Source: Rhizophlyctis rosea
Lineage: Eukaryota; Chytridiomycota; Chytridiomycetes; Rhizophlyctidales; Rhizophlyctidaceae
DNA length: 64,000 bases
Direction of reading: 5' to 3'
Assembly: GCA_027596075.1 (NCBI GenBank)
Contig: JADGJC010000129.1
Coordinates: forward strand, 43,297 to 107,296
Position 1 is the first letter of the stretch. Each line of letters opens with the position of its first letter. Positions 33,694-43,057 of this stretch are shown here, piece by piece. Below the pieces are notes generated by a model, which saw only the letters and a list, made by a program, of their open reading frames with translations, ran no database searches and was not told the DNA's origin. A program made the position numbers and the translations under genes.

Positions 33694-35718
33694 ATGTCCG
33701 CCCGAGACGCCTCGACAGCATGGTCGTGTGCGGTATGCACATACGTCAACCCGCCTCTCTTCCTGACCTGTGAAATATGCGGAGTTGGGAAGGCATCAGA
33801 GTACCATGAGACATTCAGCGAGACGAGTGTACTTGATGGGGGAAGTGTAGGGAATGGGGTGCTGCACGAAACTGAGGAGCAAAAGGAGGAGGAGGATGAA
33901 GCAAAACGGTTTGTATGGGTGTAGTTGATATGTTTTTGTGAGAGCATCAAATTTGATCGATCCTCTTGTACAGGCGAAGCCCCTCAGTTGTCCTCGTATC
34001 TATCAAAGATCATGATAGTGGCATAGATAGGAAAGAAAGTGACGGAACAACCCCTCCAATCCCATCCAACCTCGCACAAAACACCTCGTCCAGCGCGAAA
34101 GCAGATCCCGTGTCTGGCGCGCCTCCGTCTCCGTCTGGCAAAAGATCAGTTGAAGCGTTCAAGGAGATTTTGACGTGCGCGATTTGCATGGATGTTCTGC
34201 GCGACCCTCGACGAACGGGGTGTGGCCACCATTTTTGCTGGTATGGTGCTATCATGTGAATGCGTATGCGGGATTTACGCATATAACTCGTATCTTACAC
34301 TTTCTTCAAGCGAGTGCATCGAGGGATGGTTGAAGAAGCAGAACACTTGCCCTACATGTCGTGAAGCAGTAAAGTCACCGCCCTTTGTTTACGTCCATAT
34401 TGTTTATTTACATTCCTCAAAATGCAGATCACCACGGAAACGCTCGCCAAGGACCTCGTGGTAACCTCCCTCCTCTACGAACTTACACACGGCACATCTA
34501 CAGCATCTACTTCAACGAGTGCCACACCACTATCACTTCCATCCTCGCATCTGGCGGACATGAAGGACTGTCCTCCCCGCGGATCTGCTTCATTACTCGA
34601 TGCGGAAATGATATCAGTGCGAGAAGACCTTCAAGAATTGAACCCTTCGACATCAACCTCAATGGATCTTTGGGAAAAGGTCATTCCGGCATCGGCAAAC
34701 CGGTCGACCAAGCTGCTATCCAAAAGGCTAATACAGAAACACCGATTGCACAAGCTGTCAAGCGCTGTGACCACATCATCAAGAAAGAAAACAGCTTCCA
34801 AACCACCCACCATGAGCAACTCGGAACGGTCCGCGGTGCATCAGGTAAGTTCTGTTGGAGAAGGAAGGAGCTAAGAGGTCTTGGCTCAGCCCGACAAAGA
34901 CGTTGCCTCATGGGATGAAAAAGTGTTTTCCCCAGCATGGATCTAATGAAATAATCAAATAGGTTCTCCGTCTTGACCCCATGGACCAATCATGTTCGTC
35001 CAGCTCTACCCATCAAGGACCTGAACAGATGTTCAACAACCCGAAAAGCATCCTCCACACTTCCGGAGGTCCATCTTCAGGCCTCGTACCGTCACCGTCG
35101 TCGACATCAAGGCCTAACCTCCGAAAATCCATCCGCTGGATCCCACTTCCTTCCCCACGCGAAGATAGGCGTTTCGAAATTTTCGACCCGTCGCCGCCAT
35201 CCCGACTTGACCGGCTCTCGACCCCGGTCCCCATGGGTGTTGCGATGAGGACTGCGACTCGGCCAGAAGCAGTCAATGACGACAAGTTGGATGACGGTGA
35301 TGATGATGTTAGTTTGGCTGCGAAGTATCCCATTGCCGCCGCTGAGCAGACGCGCAAGCGGAAGTTTGCTATGCTTCATGGGTATCTGGCGGCCGTGGAG
35401 AAGGATAGGAACAGGAAAGAGAAACAAAAGACCGAAGAGCCGTCACCAAAACGTCCTAAAAGATTGACGCAATCTCAACGTGAGGCGGTGATACAGCAAC
35501 CAGACACTCCTGTCGGCGTACACGGAGCTGCCAAGCGGAAGGATGAACAAAACCTACAGCAAAGTCCAGCCCGGCGGAGCCGTGCGTCGTTTGCGGAGGA
35601 GTTTGCTGGTGCGGGGCAAGGGGGCAGGAGAAGGAGTGGGAAGCAGCCTTGGGTTGAAAATGTGATTGGGGATCCGCGGTCTCCTGATGCGAGGGGATTG
35701 AGGAAACGGAGGGAGTGA
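33694..35718 (+). CDS. RanBP2-type zinc finger plus RING protein (putative E3 ubiquitin ligase)
   Basis: Five exons, join(33694..33908,33974..34240,34311..34368,34428..34844,34963..35718), give 570 residues. An N-terminal RanBP2/NZF finger, WSCAVCTYVNPPLFLTCEIC, may bind ubiquitin or RNA. A complete C3HC4 RING follows near residues 145-182: LTCAICMDVLRDPRRTGCGH, HFCCECIEGW, CPTCREAI. The splice at 34240/34311 supplies a Cys that completes the RING. After ITTETLAKDLVVTSLLYEL the protein is disordered, Ser/Thr/Pro-rich and ends in a basic region (RTRKRKF, KRPKRLTQ, GLRKRRE). It is a tandem neighbour of the RING gene at 32362-33179, and the two RINGs are similar in spacing, suggesting an old duplication with later gain of the RanBP2 finger. 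Confidence 0.82.
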
Positions 35719-36021
35719 CTGAGATAGTTGGGAATTCTCTCTGCATATATGCGTTTTTGCGGTGCCAGTTTACATTTGATTTTGTTAATGTGTATGTGCA
35801 TTCAATCGTTGGGGGAGCGTGGGCTTTCTGTATATACGTGTACGATAGAGTGTGAAGATTGCATGTGTCTTTCGCCGTATATTGCCGAATTTATCTTTGA
35901 TGCTTGTATTTGGAGATTGGCCTATGGCTGATTTACTGCAAGAATATACCATGCTATCTGATCGGAGTTTGTCTCAACTTTACATACTGATGACTACAGC
36001 AGACCGCTATTTCCGCTATCT

Positions 36022-36387
36022 ATGATTTCGCAAAACATTTGCATTCAACTTGATATCCCTGCTTCAAACGCATCCGGCACACCCACCTTCTCACCGGAGA
36101 ATCTCTCAGCGACCGCCTCCCCTTTCGCACTTACGGGCACCGTGGCTGTTCCACCTAATGGAAAGCTTTTCGTTACAGGTCGGGCAACGGACATCATCGT
36201 CCTCCCAGCTGAGAATAGCAAAAGTATCAAGGAGGCACTGGTTGCATTACATTGCACCGCAGTCGTGATACTGGGGTCTGTTGTTGAGGGACGAGACGTC
36301 GGCGCCGCAATTGAGGCAGTGAAGTGGGAGCTTTTGAGCAGGGTGGTGGTGGGGGGTTGCGTGGGTCATGGTTTTTGGTTGATTTGA
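36022..36387 (+). CDS. Uncertain 121-codon frame with an adenylate-enzyme-like stretch
   Basis: The frame holds GKLFVTGRATDIIVLPAENS, which recalls the hinge region of adenylate-forming enzymes (acyl-CoA synthetases and adenylation domains: GxLxVxGRxKDxI), followed by VVILGSVVEGRDVGAAIEA. Nothing of the main AMP-binding domain is found nearby. It could be a decayed fragment of such an enzyme or coincidence. Confidence 0.25.
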   Translation: MISQNICIQLDIPASNASGTPTFSPENLSATASPFALTGTVAVPPNGKLFVTGRATDIIVLPAENSKSIKEALVALHCTAVVILGSVVEGRDVGAAIEAVKWELLSRVVVGGCVGHGFWLI

Positions 36388-36822
36388 TGAGGATGGTAAG
36401 TATAAGAGTTTGGGAGAAGGAACTTGTGGGAATTGCGATTTGCTTCAGGTTGCTAGGGAGAGGAATATGCGTCCTTAATGCATGCTCTTCAATACGGGAG
36501 GGGATACCTTTTACCTGGCTGAGCCTATTATAGATGTGTGCGTCAAAATACATGTTTTTCAATATGGGATCACTGTTTCAGACTCTGTTGGTCACATGTT
36601 GTGGGTTTCAGTCGTGAAGGTGAAACCGCATGGGAGTGAAAGCAACATGGCAAAACAACATATGACTATTGTGCATATCTTGCATGAATGCCCCGTAATG
36701 CCTCTTTGTAGGGATACTTCACGCGCGTGAGTAGTATCGGCGTATGTGCAGCAACCGGGCGATGTAGCAGCCTCAGAGTCCCGTTCTGAACTAACCTATC
36801 CCTTGCCTGACTCCCCGGACAG

Positions 36823-36919
36823 CTCTAGACCCGCGCGTTCCTGACATGTGACGCTCTCAAGAAGTGAAATTCTCTAGACCCGCGCGTTCCTGCCAAGTGG
36901 CGCTCTCGAAAGTGAAATT
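36823..36919 (+). repeat. 49-bp tandem direct repeat, two copies
   Basis: Copy one (36823-36871) and copy two (36872-36919) both begin CTCTAGACCCGCGCGTTCCT and continue with a GTG.CGCTCTC core and AAGTGAAATT. They differ at a few positions and by one indel. The unit includes the palindrome-like CGCGCG. It lies in a non-coding stretch next to the pseudogene. Confidence 0.8.
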
Positions 36920-37545
36920 CCAATGAAATGCTACATCACTTAAATGCATTACATTAAGTGTTTCAGTCATGACATCATCGCAACAAAAATTCGTTCACAT
37001 GTCCCCTTGGCGAAGTCATCCGCGTAAAAAAGTGATTCGATATGACGAATTTCCAAGCGCTGGGTCGGGATCAGGCCCCGCAGAGGCTGACACTACGATA
37101 CCCAAATTTCGTTGAGAATGCACTCCATTTTGCAAAACGTCTGAAGCAAGCACACCGACACCGCCGAAATGAGGATCACTACTGGTTTGTCCAATTGATG
37201 GCATCACTGATAGATAGAACGGTGTCCACGACTGTCACCAGCACGGTAACCAGCTCGTCAATCACTGTTGGCAAAAGCGAACATTCAGCTCTGATGTATG
37301 AGTCCTCAAGCTTGAATACCCATGTGCCCAGGCAAGGGGTATCAATGACTTGCCACTTGAGACTGAATGCCATCACACGCCTGCTCACAGGATATGGGTA
37401 TGTTCAAATGAAGCAAACTCCAACGGGCATGTGCGTGCGCTATTCCTCCTATTTGGTTGTTTATAGAATTCACTCTTCTATTTATGCACATTGCTAACTT
37501 TGCATTGAACCTATTCCTTCGAACTCTCCTACACGAACGCGCCCA
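36920..37545. other. Spacer with one doubtful frame
   Basis: A plus-strand frame of 151 codons from 37042 has Ser/Thr-rich and Cys/Tyr-rich halves and no domain. I do not support it as a gene. Confidence 0.3.
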
Positions 37546-38521
37546 TCACCCCGACACAAAACAAAGCACAACATCTTCCGTGCTGTTCATCCAACGCCTG
37601 CACAACGCAATGTACGGTGCAGCATACTCAAGGTCATCCCACTCTACATTAGTAACCCCTTGAATGCCTTCTCGTATCATCCACCTATCCGCCATCATCT
37701 TCTGAATTGACCCAGATTTCTCATACAATCCCTACCCAATGAAGACCTTCTCAAACTCTTCCCCTGTTTTGGGTACTTGCATAGAGCCCGAGAACCCGTG
37801 CTGCCGAAGGGCACGAGGAGTTACAGGACGCAGTAGTTCCTCCATACGCCGATCTTAGTCATGAACGATCGTACGAACGGTAGGTAGGTCAAAGAGCCTA
37901 TACTGGAATTTTTCGAATCTCGCTCTCCTATCAATACCAGGCAGGAAGATTGTTGCCACGTCGAAGTCACCGAAAGTGCTTTGGTCCAGCTTTGCTCCGT
38001 AATCCTCCAGTTTCAAGGGTCCCCAATCATTACAGTAGAACAGGTTTGGGAAGTTGCTGTTGATGTTGAGGAAGGTTTGCCATGAATCTGCTGAGGTGTC
38101 TTCTGAGGTGTCGAGGAAGGTCTCAGCGATGTGTTGGCATGCCGTGCACGTTGTGCGGAGTTGGAGAGGGAGAGTTTCACGTGCGGATGGGTCCGTATGG
38201 TAACGAGGGTTTTCTCGCTTTTAGTGTTTGCAGTGCGATTTCCATTAGGGACGCCGGCACAGTGCGGTATTGACGTCCGATTTCGGGAAATTATGTGTAG
38301 TTGAGTCCAAGCTCATACCAGTCTTGGAGGGCAACGTACTTCGCGGCGCAAGGTTGTGCTAGGTGGTTCCAATAGCCGGCGTGATCGGGCGGGTAGTTGT
38401 GTTTTGCGACTTCGGCGGCGAAGAATGTGTCGAGCGCTTGCAGATCTTTGGTGTGGAGTAAGCACAGTTCTGCTGCTGTGTTGTGCCAATATTGCACGTA
38501 TAGGTCGTTGCTGAAGCCCAT
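37546..38521 (-). pseudogene. Degenerate orphan gene with several stops and a frameshift
   Basis: Reading the minus strand from ATG 38521 (MGFSNDLYVQYWHNTAAEL) gives a continuous-looking protein that is broken several times. There is a TAA at 38291-38293 after YELGLNYT. A frameshift follows soon after PYGPIRT (near 38175). TAA and TAG stops then follow within ETLPLQLR...TIVHD and VPKTGEEFEKVFIG. Between the breaks the sequence looks strongly coding: CNDWGPLKLEDYGAKLDQ, FGDFDVATIFLPGIDRR, MADRWMIREGIQGVTNVEWD. The total would be about 320 residues. I do not recognise the parent family. At least four disabling changes rule out a simple sequencing error, unless several introns are being missed; no convincing GT..AG pairs flank the stops. 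Confidence 0.6.
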
Positions 38522-38765
38522 CTTGTGCTAGGTTTGTCACTATTTTGTTCTGGATGTCGATGGTGATTCTGAGGGAAAGGAAGGGGAAGGAAAATCCTGA
38601 GGGCCATCAGGGGAAAGTGGGGCAACTCGGCGGGAAAATTGTCAAGTCCGAACTGATGGACCGACTGTGTGGCTTATGATGAGATGGTGGGATGACTTGC
38701 CTCCCAAACTTCTCAAGTGGTTGGACTTTCCCATCGTCCTTCTCCTTCCCCATCAACTCACCATC

Positions 38766-39339
38766 ATGACCAGCACCAGCACATCGTCATCTTCGTCCCT
38801 TTCCTCGCGGCTCTGGACTATAGGCTGCTTATGCGGCGCGTCAGCAGTCTTGTTTGGGTATGACCGGACGTCCAGAGTGAACTCATGCCACTGCAGTATC
38901 TTCAATCAAACGTAACGCACGTCTCAACACTCCATCAGTGCATTCGGAGCACACGGACTGCGCAAAATCATCACAGACCCACAACGCATACGTGCTTGGG
39001 AAACAAGCGCTCATTACCAGGTTTGCAAACCACACCGCAACCACCGCACCCCGTTCTACCTCTCATCCACCAACTGACATTCTCCCACCTTAAAAACACA
39101 CAACAAAGCTCATTCACGCAGGCGCTATAGCAATCGCATCCCAATGCCCCACACCTAAACCAGCTTACGCATTCCTGACTGGCACTCTCCTATTCTCCGG
39201 TTCCATCTACGCCCTGACTCTTGCTCCCCATTTGCGTTTTTTAGGACCTATTACACCGATGGGTGGATTGTTCCTTGCAGGAGGTTGGATCTTGTTAGCG
39301 ATGGAGAAAGTCAATTGGCAAAAATGGCGGCAAGACTGA
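38766..39339 (+). CDS. DUF423 / TMEM256-family small membrane protein
   Basis: Three exons, join(38766..38857,38939..39020,39109..39339), give 134 residues. The signature GAFGAHGLRKI, the WETSAHYQLIHA junction and the glycine-rich membrane spans (LTGTLLFSGSIYALTLAP; ITPMGGLFLAGGWILLAM) match DUF423 (bacterial YwdK, animal TMEM256). An N-terminal Ser/Thr-rich leader precedes the first span. The function of the family is unknown. The third exon starts at CTCATT after acaaag; using the later acceptor gcag would break the conserved YQxxH motif, which decided the choice. Confidence 0.85.
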
Positions 39340-39700
39340 GGAACGGATGGTGTACAACCTTCACGCAGCTGGTTGAGAGTTGGTCGGTATGCAATGTACA
39401 ACGATTTAGCTTGTATAAGCATCCTAAGATAAGACATTCATCCCAGCGTGGTGGCATGCAACACCCAAAACAGAATGAAAAACGAATGCATGAAACAGCT
39501 TTTGAGACGGACTCTATGAGTTATTTAAATAGACACTTTCATCCGAGACAAAAGCCCCCACAATGCTTCCTCTCCTACAGCATCCATCAAAGAATTATAA
39601 CAAACTGCTTAAAACTACAACCGATCTAGGAGACTATTCCCAAACTACAAACAACGGGTAACGAGCCTGCCCAATCCCTTTTTAACAGGACTGAACAAAC

Positions 39701-41082
39701 TTAACCGGAACCGCCAGAGTAGGCCTTTCCGAAGAGAAGGATCTGGAGCTGGTCGTAACCAGAGAGGACACCGGCACCGGCGATGGCGCGGAGAATGTTG
39801 GCACCAGCACCCTTGAAGAGGGACTTGGTACCCTCCTTGGCAACGATCTCCTGGGCGGCGTGGAGGGAGGACCTGTACTTGACGGCCTCACCAGAGGTCA
39901 TCATCATACGACGACGGACGGTGTCGATGGGGTAGGAGGCGAGGCCGGCACCGATGGTGATACCCCAACCGAGAAGGAAGGAGGCACCGAAGTTGTTGGC
40001 GAGGTCACCGACGAGGAGCTGAGATAATGGTGTGTGTGGTCAGACAAACAGGAATATTGTTTTCAGGGATTGTGCAATATGGGAAATTGACACTTACGAC
40101 GGGCTTAAGAGAGTCGTAAAGACCGAAGTAAAGACCACGGTAGACAATGATACCAACGCAAGAGATGGTGAAACCACGGTAGAGACCGGCGATACCGTCT
40201 GGACGCGAGCAAAAATAAAGGTGAATAAGAGTGCGATATCATCTGCTGTCCGTATTCGACGGAAAACTCACCAGAGGCCAAGGTCTTCTTGTAGACATCA
40301 ATGAGACCGTTGAATTGACGCTCACCGCCACCCTTCTTGGAGGACTTGGCGTCGTTGGCGAGACGGGTACGGGCGTAGTCGAGGGAGTACACGAAGAGGA
40401 GAGAAGAGGCACCAGCCATACCACCAGAGGCAAGGTTTCCGGCGAACCTGGTTTGAATTTCTAATTTAGCTCATATTCCCATCATACCGAATTCGGCACC
40501 AGTTTACCCACCACTTCCAGTAGTTCTCGTTCTTCTTGAAACCGAACATGCGCTTGAAGTAGTCCTTGAAGGCGAAGTTCAAGGCTTGGGTGGGGAAGTA
40601 ACGGATGACGTTGGCCAAGTTTCCACGCCAGAGAGAGCCGGCACCTTCCTCCTTGATGACACGGGAGAAACAGTCACCGATACCCTTGTAGGGGCTCGCG
40701 AGACGGCCAGACTTGATCATCTCATCTTGGTTCTATGTGATTTTGTGAAAAGTGGTTCGTTAGCCGGGGTGTTCTCAGAGCTTAAAAATATCACAAGCAG
40801 ATGATCGTGCCCAGAGATGCTTTCAACTCCGCGTCCCTTACGGTGCTTGCCACACGCGTCCACTCCAACATATCCACACTACCACCAGCGAGCTATTCCC
40901 CCGTCTCGAAAGCATCTCGGGACCGACCATCTGCAGTCATCTGGGGTTTCGAGATTTACCTGGATGAGAAGCTTGACACGCTCGATGGGGGCAGCAGCCG
41001 TCTTGGAGACAGCGGCGGACACACCACCCATCAAGAAGTCGATGGCGAAGGAGGAAGCGTCGTTCTTCTTTTGTGTTGCCAT
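39701..41082 (-). CDS. AAC: Mitochondrial ADP/ATP carrier (SLC25 family)
   Basis: The minus-strand gene has five or so exons, ATG at 41082 ([20 protein letters not shown]) and TAA at 39701-39703. The three mitochondrial-carrier repeats are visible: [24 protein letters not shown] and [13 protein letters not shown]. The RRRMMM hexapeptide is diagnostic for ADP/ATP translocases. Other conserved blocks are [35 protein letters not shown] and [19 protein letters not shown]. It exchanges cytosolic ADP for matrix ATP across the inner membrane. Codon usage is strongly C/G-ending and more biased than its neighbours, as expected for a highly expressed gene. No presequence is needed. Confidence 0.95.
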
Positions 41083-42133
41083 TTTGCCGGTTTCTGCTCA
41101 GATGCTAGGCAAGAGAGGAGGTCAGAGGGGAAGAAGAAGTGTCGGAGTGGATGCGCTGGGTTGATTTATGGCATCAGATTGAGGGTGGGCGGGTGTGGCG
41201 TTTTTCTGATGGTTGCTATGGCCGCGTCTTCAATTGATCGCTCGTTGATTGTTGGGTGGAAGGGCCGGACACACTGTGCAACTGCCATTTCCCACTGGTC
41301 CGTCTGATCTTGAGTCAGATGAGTTCGATCAACATCATGCTGCGACCACTTCATGATTCATCAGCAACCACAATCGGGTCAGACGCGATCAGTGTGCCTG
41401 AAAATAGCCACAACAGGGAACAAGAAAAACACAGGCTCCGTGTTGAAGAAAATGTTGTTCAAAGGAATGACGAAATGCTTTTTCTTGACTTTTCGATAGC
41501 CCAAGCCACCCGGTTCCGGATGATCCCGCGTAAGCACGTGCTAAATGGCATAAGCAGCTGGTGGCACTGTTAACTGCTGTTCGCTTGCTTCACGGAATTT
41601 CTTTGCAACTTTCACACCATGTAGACGGTCGATAACGCTGACAGGTATAGTTCATCACTCCGAATGTTAGCACACGCATGCGCGCTGGCAGAGAGATGAT
41701 GTCTTGGGCTTCTGCTACACTTGCCGGCGTGGGTCAACATTGTCCCTTGGCAGTGAGCCGTCTCATATGGGATTATGGACAGCACAATGTGCACGACCTC
41801 CCGAAGCTGCTGTGTTTTACAATCTGTCAAATAGCGTTAATTTCAATTGTAGTCTTTTAGAGTGTTAGAGTGTAAGCAAGAAATATGCTTCCAATAGTTC
41901 CATGCAAATTGCAATAATGGTGAAGTACAAGAGATGGTATAGGTCAGTATCCAGGCAATGGAAAGTTGTATTACTGGAAGAGATTAGAAAAAGTGGAAGG
42001 GGAAGACATCATTGCTATGACAAGAAAAGGACTGAAACTGAATCTAACAAATCTATTTACAATCATACCTATTTTACACGGCATGCTGCAGATGCCATCA
42101 ATCCCGTCTTCTACCCTTCCACATATACACCCT
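41083..42133. other. Spacer between the carrier and the NlpC/P60 gene
   Basis: About 1 kb lies upstream of the carrier and downstream of the hydrolase. It has only overlapping short frames and no recognised gene. Confidence 0.35.
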
Positions 42134-43057
42134 TCAGAAGAAAGAATTGTACGCCCGAATCTGATACACAGTCCGATAATTATACGGCATCAAAGCCGGG
42201 ACCTCCGTCGACCCAAACTCAACAACTTGCAACGGGCTCGTAGTAACGATAATGCCGACGTGATCAGGATTCTGGTAGAAGACCAAATCACCGATTTGAG
42301 CATTGGCGGCGGAGACAAGTGTGCCGTGGCTTTCCTGGGTGCCGGTGTAACCCGCAGACCAAGACTGGCCATTGAGGTAGTCGGGGCCGTCACCGAAGGC
42401 GGACCAGTAGATCCAGGTGACGAAGGAGGAGCAGTCGGCGTAAGGGGGGTTATGCCCGCCGGATTTGGGGCAGTAGTTGCCGTCGATGCCGGACCAGCGG
42501 GAGGTGCCTTGAGTGTAGGTGATCACTTGGCCTAGACGGGTCGTATGGAAACGTGATTAGTGAGATTATCAACTGGTGGATCGCTATTCCAAGTTGCGTG
42601 ACGATTACCAGAGTTGTGAGCCCACATAGCCGCGGCAGCTAACCCAGCCCGGGTCTTGGCCGTACCACAAGTACTGCTGCCAGATGAAGCCGTACCGCTA
42701 AAATATCATAACATCAATTTTCCGTCCGCCAGTAATCATACGCATAGCTCATCCCCTCACTCACCAACACTTAACACTCGCCCCAGAACTAGGACAAAAA
42801 TCCGTCAAATACCCCGAACTACACGGCGTATTGGTATACTTGCACGAACCCCCAATGCTGGTACACTTGCTGTCCTGGTACGGCTTACAACACTTGATGC
42901 TGCTGCCGGAGGACGGGCAGTAGTTTGTGAGGTATGAGCCGGAGCAGGAGGTGGAAGTGTCCTGACAGTAACCGCCAATGTTGACACAGGCGGAGTCTTG
43001 GGTGACGGCGGTGACGGCCGAGATGATGGCGAGGAAGGGGAGGATGAGGCGGGACAT
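42134..43057 (-). CDS. Secreted NlpC/P60 peptidase with two Cys-rich repeats
   Basis: Three exons, complement(join(42134..42531,42609..42697,42765..43057)), give 259 residues. A signal peptide (MSRLILPFLAIISAVTA) is followed by two near-identical Cys-rich repeats, CVNIGGYC...CSGSYLTNYCPSSGS..KCC and CTSIGGSC...CSSGYLTDFCPSSGA..KCC. The second is completed only by correct splicing. A Thr/Ser linker leads to an NlpC/P60 domain: YADCSSFVTWIYW with the catalytic Cys near residue 161, and PDHVGIIV with the catalytic His near 218. The family cleaves D-glutamyl or D-alanyl peptide bonds of bacterial peptidoglycan, a polymer fungi lack, so the likely role is attack on bacteria or their walls outside the cell. 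Bacterial ancestry is probable, but the introns and signal peptide show it is domesticated. Confidence 0.85.
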
